Origin: Bacteroidales bacterium | GTDB taxonomy: Bacteria; Bacteroidota; Bacteroidia; Bacteroidales; FEN-979 | Direction: 5' to 3' | NCBI GenBank assembly: GCA_023231005.1 | Contig: JALNWG010000026.1 | Span: forward strand, 1-38,694 | DNA length: 38,694 nt | Part shown: piece by piece, positions 8,408 to 17,237 of the stretch | How the letters are laid out: each line of letters opens with the position of its first letter | Numbering within the stretch: the stretch's first letter is position 1 | Translations under genes and position numbers: made by a program | The notes under the pieces: generated by a model | Seen by the model: the letters and a program-made list of their open reading frames with translations, nothing else | What the model was told of the DNA's origin: nothing | Database searches by the model: none

Positions 8408-9415
8408 ATGTTCAGATTTAAATTTTTATGGGTTGTATCCGCAATTTGCCTGTCGTTAATCACAGGTTGCAATTGCGGAAATAAACGATTACAGGTTAAT
8501 GTTTCTAAGATCCCCGTTGCCCCCGTGACAATAAAACGGTATGATCTCGATTTGTTCAAAGTAAGAACGACGTTGTTGCAACATGATCTGGAAATGCTCA
8601 AAGGACAGTATTCGTTTTTTTTAGGGACCGACTTGAGTGATCCCTCAAAATTGGCTGAAATGAAAGCTTATCTTGAAAATCAAAGAAATATCAATTTTAA
8701 AGATCAGATAAAATCCAGATTTAGTGATTTAAAACCACTGGAAAATTCTCTCACACTCGCTTTTAAACACTATCTGTATTATTTTCCACAAGCTTCCGTC
8801 CCAGTAGTATACAGTTATATTTCCGGTGGTGATTACACCTATCCTGTGCAATTTGCTGATAATGTATTATTGGTTGGGCTTGATAATTATCTTGGAAAAG
8901 ATTGTAAAATTTACAAAGCAGATGGTCTCCCGGCATACCGAGCAGGGACCATGACCCCGGATTTCATTTTGCCTGATGTGATGAAAGCATTATCATTCAA
9001 AGTCTTTCCTGAACAATTTCCCGGAAACAATTTGTTGGAACAGATGATTGAATCAGGTAAACGGCTCTATTTTTGTGAAGCAATGATTCCGGAAACAAAA
9101 GCTCAATATATTGTACATTATACTCCATCCCAGTTCAACTGGATCGTTAAAAATGAAGCTCCTGTATGGACAGCCATCATTGAAAATGGCATGCTTTACA
9201 CCTCCAACGGGAAACTGATCCGCTCCTTTATGGCAGATGGGCCCTTTACGTCAGAGTTCTCCAAGGAAGCGCCTCCCCGTCTCGGAGAATGGTTGGGGTG
9301 GAGGATTGTTGGTAAATATATGGAAAACCAACCGGAAGTGACCCTCCAACAACTGATGGCAGAGAAGGATTTTCAAAAGATTCTGACCCTTTCAAAATTC
9401 AAACCTAAGAAGTAA
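8408..9415 (+). CDS. gldB: GldB-like gliding-motility lipoprotein
   Basis: The protein has 335 residues from the ATG at 8408; an upstream TTG at 8390 would only add six polar residues before the signal peptide. The N-terminus FRFKFLWVVSAICLSLITGC is a lipoprotein signal with a lipobox ending at a cysteine, so the protein should be lipid-anchored. The body matches my memory of GldB: FFLGTDLSDPS, the YFPQASVPVVYSYISGGDY region, GLDNYLG, and the end PRLGEWLGWRIVGKYM...VTLQQLM...SKFKPKK. GldB is needed for gliding in Flavobacterium and is widespread in non-gliding Bacteroidota, where its biochemical role is unclear. It is divergent from the barrel-nadE pair. Confidence 0.85.
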   Translation: MFRFKFLWVVSAICLSLITGCNCGNKRLQVNVSKIPVAPVTIKRYDLDLFKVRTTLLQHDLEMLKGQYSFFLGTDLSDPSKLAEMKAYLENQRNINFKDQIKSRFSDLKPLENSLTLAFKHYLYYFPQASVPVVYSYISGGDYTYPVQFADNVLLVGLDNYLGKDCKIYKADGLPAYRAGTMTPDFILPDVMKALSFKVFPEQFPGNNLLEQMIESGKRLYFCEAMIPETKAQYIVHYTPSQFNWIVKNEAPVWTAIIENGMLYTSNGKLIRSFMADGPFTSEFSKEAPPRLGEWLGWRIVGKYMENQPEVTLQQLMAEKDFQKILTLSKFKPKK

Positions 9416-9495
9416 ACATTCATTTGTTGAAAAATTTCTGACCAGAAGGTATTACCTTTTACTGTTTCGGGCGATTAAGGTATAAAACCTAAGTT

Positions 9496-11034
9496 ATGCT
9501 TGTAAAAACGTACGGCTGTGCCGTGTTCGGGATAAAGGCTATTACAGTAACGGTGGAAGTGTATATGGATCAGGGGATCCAGTTTTTCATGGTTGGGCTA
9601 CCTGATAATGCTGTAAAAGAAAGTCACCAGCGTATCGAATCCGCACTCCGCAACAATGGTTATCGCATTCCGGGCAAGAAGATCATAATTAATATGGCTC
9701 CAGCCGATATCAGGAAGGAAGGTTCTTCCTATGACCTTACCATTGCAATGGGTATTCTTGCTGCCAATGAAGTGATCGGAACGGATAAATTGGAGAAGTA
9801 TATAATTATGGGAGAACTTTCCCTTGACGGTGGATTGCTACCCATCAAAGGGGCATTACCTATTGCCATTGAAGCCAAACAGAAGGGTTTCAAAGGAATT
9901 CTTCTTCCAAGGCAAAATGCTCGGGAAGCAGCCGTTGTGGATGGTTTGGAGGTTCTTGGTGTTTCAACCATCCGGGAAGTTATTGACTTTTTTAATAATA
10001 GCAATGAATTACAAAAGACAGTTTTTGATCTTCAAGCAGATTTTTCACGACAATTATCATCGTATGATTATGACTTTTCCGATGTTAAAGGACAAGAAAA
10101 TATTAAGCGTGCATTGGAAATTGCTGCTGCCGGTGGACACAATGTTATTTTGATCGGTCCTCCCGGTTCAGGAAAAACCATGTTGGCTAAGCGGCTTCCT
10201 TCCATTCTCCCTCCACTTAATATACAGGAAGCGCTGGAAACCACTAAAATTCACTCTGTTGCAGGAAAACTCGGCATAAATCAACCCCTTGTGCTGGTTC
10301 GGCCATTTCGGGCTCCTCACCATACAACATCCGACGTAGCCTTGGTTGGTGGGGGTGGAATTCCTCAACCGGGAGAAATTTCTTTGGCTCATCATGGCGT
10401 TTTATTCCTTGATGAACTACCCGAATTCAAACGCTCGGTACTGGAAGTTTTACGACAACCCATGGAAGATCGTTTTATCACTATCTCCAGGGCAAAAATA
10501 TCCGTGGAATATCCATCCAACTTTATGCTTGTGGCTGCCATGAATCCATGCCCATGTGGTTTATATAATCATCCAACCATGGATTGTCAGTGCCATTCTG
10601 GTGAAGTGAAAAAATATATCAATCGGATATCCGGACCTCTTTTCGACAGGATTGATCTGCATATTGAAGTCGTTCCGGTTGATTTTCGACAACTTAGTGA
10701 TAATCGACAGGCTGAAACCAGTGAAATGATACGAAACCGGGTTACAGCCGCACGTAAAATTCAGGAGGAACGGTTTAAAGGGGTGTCCGGGGTTTTTGCA
10801 AATGCTCACATGCCGTCACGGGTGGTCCGGAAAGTTTGTGCCATCAATGATTCTGGAAAAATTCTGTTGAAAACAGCCATGGAAAAACTTGGATTATCGG
10901 CTCGCGCTTACGATCGGATCTTAAAAGTATCCAGAACCATTGCTGATCTTGATAATGTCAATGAAATCCAAGTGGAGCATCTGGCAGAGGCCATTAATTA
11001 CCGCTCATTGGACCGCGAAAGCTGGGGAAAATAA
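9496..11034 (+). CDS. comM: YifB/ComM-family Mg-chelatase-like AAA+ ATPase
   Basis: The family includes ComM, a hexameric helicase that promotes branch migration during natural transformation in Haemophilus and Vibrio. The protein has 512 residues. The N-terminal Lon-protease-like (ChlI) domain starts VKTYGCAVFGIKA, and AGHNVILIGPPGSGKTMLAKRLP is represented here by GPPGSGKT at about residues 221-228. Walker B is LFLDELPEF, and a cysteine-rich zinc-type insert (MNPCPCGLYNHPTMDCQCH) lies before the sensor region. The C-terminal Mg-chelatase lid domain ends in AEAINYRSLDR. All expected motifs are intact. The gene stands alone, starts at the ATG at 9496 and converges on the T9SS protein gene. 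Confidence 0.95.
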   Translation: MLVKTYGCAVFGIKAITVTVEVYMDQGIQFFMVGLPDNAVKESHQRIESALRNNGYRIPGKKIIINMAPADIRKEGSSYDLTIAMGILAANEVIGTDKLEKYIIMGELSLDGGLLPIKGALPIAIEAKQKGFKGILLPRQNAREAAVVDGLEVLGVSTIREVIDFFNNSNELQKTVFDLQADFSRQLSSYDYDFSDVKGQENIKRALEIAAAGGHNVILIGPPGSGKTMLAKRLPSILPPLNIQEALETTKIHSVAGKLGINQPLVLVRPFRAPHHTTSDVALVGGGGIPQPGEISLAHHGVLFLDELPEFKRSVLEVLRQPMEDRFITISRAKISVEYPSNFMLVAAMNPCPCGLYNHPTMDCQCHSGEVKKYINRISGPLFDRIDLHIEVVPVDFRQLSDNRQAETSEMIRNRVTAARKIQEERFKGVSGVFANAHMPSRVVRKVCAINDSGKILLKTAMEKLGLSARAYDRILKVSRTIADLDNVNEIQVEHLAEAINYRSLDRESWGK

Positions 11035-11068
11035 TCCATTTTATTTTTGTCCCTGTTTTTGATTCAAA

Positions 11069-13576
11069 TCACCGGATGACCAGCTTTAAGGTACTATCTT
11101 CCTGCTGATTTGTAATTCGGATAAAGTAAACTCCTGATTTTAATCCTGAAAAATCAAGATCTTTTAATAACTTTCCGGGCTTGGCGTTTATTTCTTCCTG
11201 ATGGATCACAATGCCAAGAAGGTTAATTACCGACAATTTGAAAGAACCCGAAACTGGTTCTATTTTCAGGGTAAATATTCCCTGGCCTGGATTTGGCCAG
11301 ACAGATAAAGAGGAGAGACTTGGTTTTTCCCAAATGCCTGTGCAAGGGCCAAAACTAAAATTGATATTTATTGTTGACGAATCGGAACATCCGAAAGCAT
11401 TTACCACCCTTACGGAATAGGATTGAATATCAGCGCCGATGCCTGATGTTGATGCGGTAATGGTCCGGCTTGTGGCACCGTTTGACCAATAATAATCAGA
11501 ATTCGGATTTCCGGCATCAAGAACAACGGTATCGTATATACAGACTGTTGTATCAGCCGGACCCAAATGAATGACGGGACGTGGATTGACGTGAACTGTT
11601 ATGCTGCCTGAAGCCTGGTTAAATCCATCGCTAAGAACGAGTTCATAACTTTTGGATACCATCGGAGAAACTACGGGATTGGCAAGAGAAGAAGTGAATC
11701 CCAGAGGATTGGAAGTCCAGGCGTATGTGTAATTTCCGGATCCTCCTCCTGCCATGGCATGAAGTTGTGTGGAGGTTCCCAGACAGATTACCGGATGATC
11801 CACTACAAGGTTTGCTGACAGTGGACTTCCGGTAACGGTGACCATTATCTGTGATGGTTCGCTTTGGCACCCGGTAGACTGATCGGTCACAGTTAGAACA
11901 AATATCGTTGTGGCCTGAAGGTTAATAAATGTAGGATTGTTAATGGAAGATGAATATCCAGGGGGTAAGGAGGTCCAATAATATGAATATGGACCCGCAC
12001 TTCCGTATGCAGTGCCGGATAACGCGGCATTAGTGCCGTAAGGAATACTGAAAGAAGTACCGGCACCGGCTATCGGTTTCGGGGAAACATTTACTTCGGT
12101 ACTTCCTGTGGCAATGCTGAATCCGTCATTTAAGGAAACATTAAATGTGGTCGTTGTCAAAGGAAATACGGTTGGATTTGGCAGTGTAGAAGTAAAACCA
12201 GAAGGAACGGAAGTCCATGAATATGAATAATTTCCGCTTCCGCCTGAACCGAACGCCTGTAAAGTTGATGATGCCCCGGCACAAATCGTACTGGGTGTGG
12301 CTGAAGCTGTAGCCCCCAGTGGACCACCAATTACGGAAACAAGAACATCGTTGGTACCATGGCAGCCGGCATTATCTGTAACCGTTAGGGTGAACTGTGT
12401 CGTTGAGCCGATGTTCAACGTCAAAGGGTTCTGAATGTCCGGGTTCGTAAGCAATGATGCAGGTTCCCAATGAAAGGTATAAGGACCCGTTCCGCCACTG
12501 CCACTGCCGTGAAGCGTAATTATTGCTCCGTTTGCAATGGTGGTATCATTCCCGGCACCGGCTAACGGAGCGTTGATCTCGTTCATCTGAAATGGGTACC
12601 CCTGGTAAAGGGCAATGTTGTCGCAGAGGTCACCGATATCGCCAACAATATTTAACGTGTAACTCCCGGCATATAGCTTGGGGGAAACGATTAGGGTATA
12701 TGTGGATGTGTGATCTGCTCCCGTAGCACACGTTGCACTGGCTACGTCGGTGATGGTGTAGGGGCCTCCCGAACCACCCGTAAGTGTAAATTTTTCCGGG
12801 TGCTGAAAAACATTTGAACACTTTACATTTTCCGAAAACCTTACAAATAATTCAGAGGATCCGGAACAGGGGATTTGTTGCTGAATGGAGTCGATGATCG
12901 GGGGTACGTTATCGAAAATCACTGCAGAGGATCCGGAAAAATCAAGTGTATATCCCGATTGTTGTACGGATGACCAATTACTGATGTTAAGGACATAGGT
13001 CTGACCTGCCAGCACCTGTAAATCCTTGTTCCACTTGGGCCCGTTTGTAGTGCCAGGCCCGTTGCAATTCTTATTATTACTCTGTGACGAGTTGATGCCT
13101 GTAGCGCCATTATTTCCTGTGGCTCCATAAGAGTTACAACTCACCTGCAATGATAGTGCGTCGGGATAGATTCTCGAACAGTCCACATTGGTCATGTTGA
13201 ATAGGGCCCAGTCATAATCATTGTTAGCGTTATTGGGGGTCAGACTGAACCGGAGGATTCCGTCTGTTTGGACTGTGATTACGTAAAAGACATCGTTTTT
13301 TTCCCCATCCATGCATAACGGGCAATTCTGGCCAACATGAATTTCTGGATAAATATTCCCATGACCGGTGTAGGAGGTTGTGGTTGAATAAACCGGCTGA
13401 CAGACCGGAATAGCCCCTGGGCAATCCTGAACTGTCGGAGCTTGGGAAAACAATTCTGTTTGGGCCAGTAACCATAATATGATGGATAGACCGACCTTAC
13501 ATAATAATACTGCCGGGTTGAATTTCAATACAGTTTTTTTGTCAAACAAATGTACATGACATTTTTTAAATTTCAT
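11069..13576 (-). CDS. T9SS type A sorting-domain protein with PKD/SprB-like repeats
   Basis: This is a large exported protein of unknown function, 835 residues from the ATG at 13576 (a TTG at 13600 is the alternative). It has a long signal peptide ending near LFSQA and an N-terminal jelly-roll-like region with a cysteine pair (QNCPLC). A Big-like segment follows (PPIIDSIQQQIPC...). Four PKD-like modules span about residues 338-667, each containing YxxxW followed by NP and a V-rich last strand. The C-terminal type A sorting domain starts LSVWPNPGQG and ends LVIR, directing T9SS export and usually surface attachment or release. The four modules form an A-B-A-B pattern. No catalytic motif is visible, so adhesion or a surface role is more likely than enzymatic activity. 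Confidence 0.9.
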   Translation of the reverse strand: MKFKKCHVHLFDKKTVLKFNPAVLLCKVGLSIILWLLAQTELFSQAPTVQDCPGAIPVCQPVYSTTTSYTGHGNIYPEIHVGQNCPLCMDGEKNDVFYVITVQTDGILRFSLTPNNANNDYDWALFNMTNVDCSRIYPDALSLQVSCNSYGATGNNGATGINSSQSNNKNCNGPGTTNGPKWNKDLQVLAGQTYVLNISNWSSVQQSGYTLDFSGSSAVIFDNVPPIIDSIQQQIPCSGSSELFVRFSENVKCSNVFQHPEKFTLTGGSGGPYTITDVASATCATGADHTSTYTLIVSPKLYAGSYTLNIVGDIGDLCDNIALYQGYPFQMNEINAPLAGAGNDTTIANGAIITLHGSGSGGTGPYTFHWEPASLLTNPDIQNPLTLNIGSTTQFTLTVTDNAGCHGTNDVLVSVIGGPLGATASATPSTICAGASSTLQAFGSGGSGNYSYSWTSVPSGFTSTLPNPTVFPLTTTTFNVSLNDGFSIATGSTEVNVSPKPIAGAGTSFSIPYGTNAALSGTAYGSAGPYSYYWTSLPPGYSSSINNPTFINLQATTIFVLTVTDQSTGCQSEPSQIMVTVTGSPLSANLVVDHPVICLGTSTQLHAMAGGGSGNYTYAWTSNPLGFTSSLANPVVSPMVSKSYELVLSDGFNQASGSITVHVNPRPVIHLGPADTTVCIYDTVVLDAGNPNSDYYWSNGATSRTITASTSGIGADIQSYSVRVVNAFGCSDSSTININFSFGPCTGIWEKPSLSSLSVWPNPGQGIFTLKIEPVSGSFKLSVINLLGIVIHQEEINAKPGKLLKDLDFSGLKSGVYFIRITNQQEDSTLKLVIR
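11576..12565 (-). repeat. Two-fold tandem repeat of a bimodular PKD unit
   Basis: Bases 12074-12565 and 11576-12073 encode two consecutive units of 164 and 166 residues. Each unit starts with an AGAG-type module and continues with a PLxA...IC-G module: GPYTFHW / GPYSYYW in the first half, then GSGGSGNYSYSWTS / AGGGSGNYTYAWTS in the second. The repeat is at protein level and clearly diverged, so the duplication is old. Confidence 0.75.
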
Positions 13577-13712
13577 ATTGTAATCTTTTGTCAATTTCAA
13601 ATTAGTTGACTGAATGGACGAGCTTTATTGAGGAATTCCAAAGTTCATGGAGCATTATTGTGAGGCAGCATTTTCTGTTCATTGGAACTCGACAACCGGA
13701 AGGAATGAGTTT

Positions 13713-14588
13713 TTAATAAAGGAGAAGGTCGGCTATCACAAAGCAGGCGTAAAGTACACTTGCTGCGCCATTTAAAGTGGTGAATGTCAGGTTGACACGA
13801 GATATATCGCTCGGTTTTACGATAACGTGTTCGTACAAGAGAAGAAGCGCAAAAAGAATTGCTCCAATCCAGTATATAAGATGAAATTGACCCAACCATC
13901 CTGCAACTACAACAAGAATAAGGGTAATTGAATGAAAAATGCCAGACAATACTAAAGCATTGCGTTTCCCAAGAAATACAGGAAGCGATTTCAGATTCTC
14001 AGATTTGTCGAATTCGATATCTAATAATGCATATAGGATATCAAATCCGGCGACCCAGAAAATGACCATAAAGGAAAAAAGGAGGGGGAGGAGATCAAAA
14101 CGGGCAGTAATAGCAAGATAAGCACCAATGGGGGCCAGGGACAGGCCAAGTCCTAAAAAAACATGCGATAGGGCAGTAAATCGTTTTGTAAGACTGTACC
14201 CCAATACTACCAACAATGCCAAAGGTGAAAGGAAAAGACAAAGCAAATTAAGAAAATAAGTGCAAAGTATGAATAATCCGGCATTCAGGATCACAAAAAG
14301 CATGGCAGATTTAGGCTTGATGATGGCTCTCGGAATTTCGCGCAACGCAGTTCTTGGATTTTTTTTATCGAATTCCCGATCGGCATAACGGTTGAATCCC
14401 ATTGCTGCATTACGGGCAAAAAAAACGCTCAGGAGTACAAGAAAAAGAGAACGTATAGGGAAATTTCCACCAACAAATTTGAAGGCAAGAAAAAAACCGA
14501 TCAGGGCAAAGGGGAGTGAAAAAATTGTATGGCTGATTCTTACAAGAGAAAAATATTTAGAGATATTTGATGTTTCTAAAGTAGTCAT
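13713..14588 (-). CDS. UbiA-family prenyltransferase (probable menaquinone pathway, MqnP/UbiA-like)
   Basis: This integral membrane prenyltransferase attaches a polyprenyl chain to an aromatic acceptor. It has 291 residues and about eight or nine hydrophobic helices. The first Asp-rich motif is N66-R-Y-A-D70-R-E-F-D74 and the second is DIEFD followed by K and SLPVFLG; both bind Mg-diphosphate. In Bacteroidota this branch is usually annotated 4-hydroxybenzoate polyprenyltransferase or MqnP of the futalosine route; the acceptor cannot be read from the sequence. A flavoprotein of the geranylgeranyl-reductase type lies 3 kb away and could act on the same lipid, but that is inference. The start is the ATG at 14586-14588. 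Confidence 0.9.
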   Translation of the reverse strand: MTTLETSNISKYFSLVRISHTIFSLPFALIGFFLAFKFVGGNFPIRSLFLVLLSVFFARNAAMGFNRYADREFDKKNPRTALREIPRAIIKPKSAMLFVILNAGLFILCTYFLNLLCLFLSPLALLVVLGYSLTKRFTALSHVFLGLGLSLAPIGAYLAITARFDLLPLLFSFMVIFWVAGFDILYALLDIEFDKSENLKSLPVFLGKRNALVLSGIFHSITLILVVVAGWLGQFHLIYWIGAILFALLLLYEHVIVKPSDISRVNLTFTTLNGAASVLYACFVIADLLLY

Positions 14589-14605
14589 CTGTTAAAAATT
14601 AAAAG

Positions 14606-14638
14606 CAAATGTAACTATTTTGAAAGGAATTCGTCCAA
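14606..14638 (-). promoter_or_regulatory. Candidate promoter of the UbiA-family gene
   Basis: On the minus strand, TACATTTG (14606-14613) matches TAnnTTTG. TTGG (14635-14638) lies 21 bases upstream and matches three of four positions of the -33 TTTG. The -7 box is 17 bases before the ATG. Confidence 0.45.
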
Positions 14639-14669
14639 GTTGTTATTCTGCAGATTTGCACTAATTTTG
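14639..14669 (+). promoter_or_regulatory. Candidate promoter of the methyltransferase-to-flavoprotein operon
   Basis: GTTG (14639-14642), a 19-base spacer and TAATTTTG (14662-14669) fit the Bacteroidota -33/-7 layout. The -7 element ends 18 bases before the ATG at 14688. The -33 region interleaves with that of the divergent UbiA-family gene, so the two promoters could influence each other. Confidence 0.5.
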
Positions 14670-14687
14670 CAGTTTTATTTTTGAATC

Positions 14688-15482
14688 ATGAAAAGGCAGA
14701 TTGAAGTCCTTGTCGGATATCTCAAATATAATTTCAAGGCACAATCGAAATATCGTGTTCATTCACCGTTTGTTTTTGATTTTTATAAGAACATCCTGAA
14801 AAACGACCAATCTTATCCGCAATATCGATTGGTGAATAAATATCGGAAAGAGCTTATTTCCCAATCGCGCTTTATCAAACGCAAAGATCTTGGATCAAGA
14901 GCAAAATCTTATGCCTATGACCAACGGTTTGTTCGCGTTAAAGATATCGCTCGCCGATCAAGTGTATCGGTAAAAAATGGTGAGTTTTTATACAGGTTAA
15001 CTCAAAAATATCAACCGACTAACATTCTGGAATTAGGAACTTCTTTGGGGATCAGTACCATGTATTTTGCACTGGCTGTGCCTCAAGGTCATGTTTTTAC
15101 CATTGAAGGATGTATTGATTCTGCCAATCTGGCCAAAGCAAATTTCGACCATTATGGCCTCAAAAATATTACCTTGATCACAGGGAATTTTAATGATAAA
15201 TTAGCCTCTGTTCTACATCAAATGCCTTCTGTGGATCTTGTTTTTTTTGACGGGAACCATAAAAAAGAACCAACCCTTTCCTATTTTGAACAATGTTTAC
15301 AACATATTCATCCGGACACCGTTTTTATTTTCGATGATATTCATTGGTCTTCCGAGATGCATGAGGCATGGAATATTATATGTAAAGACCCAAGGATTAA
15401 GGTCAGTATAGATCTTTTTCAGATGGGGATCGTGTTTTTTAAAGAAGAATTAAGTCAGGAAAATTTCCGGTTACGTTTTTAA
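14688..15482 (+). CDS. Class I SAM-dependent methyltransferase
   Basis: The protein has 264 residues with an N-terminal helical extension (MKRQIEVLVGYLKYNFKA..., about 90 residues) that I see in Bacteroidota homologues but cannot assign. It is followed by a Rossmann-type methyltransferase domain: motif I ILELGTSLGISTMYFA, an acidic residue after strand 2 (FTIEG), and the DLVFFDGNH and FIFDDIHW motifs of the O-methyltransferase (catechol-OMT-like) group. The substrate is unknown. It is the first gene of a tight plus-strand operon; the next start is 9 bases after its stop. Confidence 0.87.
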   Translation: MKRQIEVLVGYLKYNFKAQSKYRVHSPFVFDFYKNILKNDQSYPQYRLVNKYRKELISQSRFIKRKDLGSRAKSYAYDQRFVRVKDIARRSSVSVKNGEFLYRLTQKYQPTNILELGTSLGISTMYFALAVPQGHVFTIEGCIDSANLAKANFDHYGLKNITLITGNFNDKLASVLHQMPSVDLVFFDGNHKKEPTLSYFEQCLQHIHPDTVFIFDDIHWSSEMHEAWNIICKDPRIKVSIDLFQMGIVFFKEELSQENFRLRF

Positions 15483-15491
15483 AAAATAATT

Positions 15492-16220
15492 ATGGAAAAA
15501 GAAGTCCTTCGCCTCGAGAATATCGTAAAAATTTATAAGATCGGGACCATCATTGTGGAAGCGCTCCGTTCTGTATCATTGGTCGTTAAAAAAAATGAAT
15601 TTGTTGCATTAATGGGTCCTTCCGGTTCGGGGAAATCCACCTTGATGAATATCCTTGGTTGTTTGGATACCCCTACAAGCGGAAATTATTTTCTAAATGG
15701 GGAAGATGTCAGCAAACTTGACGACAATGCACTGGCTGAAATCAGAAACAGGCAAATCGGTTTTGTTTTTCAGACATTCAACCTTTTGCCGCGCTCAACA
15801 GCCCTTGAAAATGTGATGCTCCCATTAATTTATGCAGGCGTAAGCAAAAACAAACGGATTGAGATTGCTACGAAAACCATGACAGAAGTTAAATTAGGGG
15901 ACCGAATGGAACATAAGCCCAATGAGCTTTCGGGTGGCCAACGGCAAAGGGTTGCCATCGCCCGCGCCCTAATTAATCGCCCGGCCATCATTCTGGCTGA
16001 TGAACCTACCGGAAATCTGGACTCCAAAACCTCTATTGAAATTCTTGGTTTACTGGAAGATATTCATAAAATGGGAAATACCGTGATCATTGTTACACAC
16101 GAAGAGGATATTGCCGAACATGCTCATCGGATCATCCGACTGATGGATGGAAAAATCAGTACCGACGAACCAAATACAAAGATTAAAACCATTTCGGATT
16201 ATCATTTTAACGGCATCTGA
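15492..16220 (+). CDS. ABC transporter ATP-binding protein, LolD/MacB type
   Basis: This cytoplasmic ATPase subunit has 242 residues. Walker A GPSGSGKST is at 42-50; then come the Q-loop (VFQTFNLLP), the signature LSGGQRQRVAIARAL, Walker B IILADEPTGNLDS, and the switch histidine in VIIVTHE. Family membership indicates partnership with an FtsX/MacB-like permease, but none is encoded next to it. The operon continues with a sugar kinase whose start overlaps the stop (TGATG). The partner must be encoded elsewhere; the permease fragment at the left window edge is 15 kb away and need not be related. Confidence 0.92.
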   Translation: MEKEVLRLENIVKIYKIGTIIVEALRSVSLVVKKNEFVALMGPSGSGKSTLMNILGCLDTPTSGNYFLNGEDVSKLDDNALAEIRNRQIGFVFQTFNLLPRSTALENVMLPLIYAGVSKNKRIEIATKTMTEVKLGDRMEHKPNELSGGQRQRVAIARALINRPAIILADEPTGNLDSKTSIEILGLLEDIHKMGNTVIIVTHEEDIAEHAHRIIRLMDGKISTDEPNTKIKTISDYHFNGI

Positions 16221-17236
16221 TGGTATTTATGGAAAAAAACGAAAATTATAAACGACTTTTTGAAGAATTTAATCACCTTTCTGTGATGATTATCGGAGAT
16301 GTGATGTTGGATACTTATTTGTGGGGAAAAGTCGAACGAATATCACCGGAAGCCCCTATTCCGATCGTTGCTTTACGAAAAAGAGAACATCGGATGGGAG
16401 GGGCTGCTAATGTAGCCAGAAATATCCAGTCGCTGGGGGCTCGTGCTATTCTTTGCTCTGTCATCGGCGCTGATGATAAAGGGAGTGAGTTTCTTGCTCT
16501 GTTAAAAAAAGAGAAAATTGAATCTACCGGAATTATCAAAAGCAAACGGCGAATCACTACCACCAAATTCAGAATCTTTGGCAATTCAAATCAAATGCTT
16601 CGTGTGGATGAGGAAATTGAAAACGATTTGGATGAAACAGATTATCTGACTTTGATCCGGGTGATTGACCATATTCTCACGAATGAAAAAATTGATTGTA
16701 TCATTTTTCAGGATTATGATAAAGGAGTTATCACGCCAAAACTGATCAGTGAGGTGGTACAAATGGCTCAAAAGCGGAAAATTCCCGTAACGGTTGATCC
16801 TAAGAAGAAAAACTTTAAGGAGTATCAAAAAGTGACGCTTTTCAAGCCGAACCTGAAAGAAATGAAGGAGGGACTTGGCTTTGAAGGGGAATTGAATAAC
16901 AATGAAGCCATAACGGAAGCCGTACATCAACTTAGAGCTCAACTTAATTGTCACTATGTTCTTACAACCTTATCGGAAAATGGGGTGATGATCAGTTACA
17001 AAGATAAACACGAGCTAAAAAGTATTTTTGTTCCTGCGCATCAACGAATCATTTCTGATGTGTCTGGTGCCGGTGATACTGTGATTAGTGTGGCCTCCCT
17101 ATGTCTGGCTTTAATGCGGACTCCTTATGAGATCGCCTTTATATCGAATCTTGCCGGAGGGTTGGTTTGTGAGGAAGTAGGAGTGTCACCTGTTAACAAG
17201 GAAAAATTATTGAAAGAAGTCCAGGCACTCCTCTAA
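16220..17236 (+). CDS. rfaE1: PfkB-family D-glycero-beta-D-manno-heptose-7-phosphate kinase
   Basis: This kinase phosphorylates heptose-7-phosphate at C1 in the pathway to ADP-heptose for lipopolysaccharide core. It has 338 residues: only the kinase half, without the cytidylyltransferase-like domain fused in E. coli HldE. The N-terminal PfkB signature is RMGGAANVARNIQSLGA at about 58-74, and the C-terminal GAGD anion hole with catalytic Asp is in SDVSGAGDTVIS. The region GDVMLDTYLWGKVERISPEAP is characteristic of the heptose kinase subgroup and is the reason for the specific call. Its ATG overlaps the ABC ATPase stop by one base; an ATG three codons later is an alternative start. Confidence 0.88.
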   Translation: MVFMEKNENYKRLFEEFNHLSVMIIGDVMLDTYLWGKVERISPEAPIPIVALRKREHRMGGAANVARNIQSLGARAILCSVIGADDKGSEFLALLKKEKIESTGIIKSKRRITTTKFRIFGNSNQMLRVDEEIENDLDETDYLTLIRVIDHILTNEKIDCIIFQDYDKGVITPKLISEVVQMAQKRKIPVTVDPKKKNFKEYQKVTLFKPNLKEMKEGLGFEGELNNNEAITEAVHQLRAQLNCHYVLTTLSENGVMISYKDKHELKSIFVPAHQRIISDVSGAGDTVISVASLCLALMRTPYEIAFISNLAGGLVCEEVGVSPVNKEKLLKEVQALL

Positions 17237-17237
17237 A

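Noticed and set aside
11576..12565. CRISPR or DNA-level tandem repeat
   Set aside because: The repetition is visible at protein level only, with long units and diverged DNA; there are no short identical repeats with spacers.
13577..13712. Possible small RNA or gene between the T9SS protein and the UbiA-family gene
   Set aside because: I see no clear hairpin, tRNA fold or start-stop pair with coding character; it holds the T9SS gene leader and nothing else I can support.
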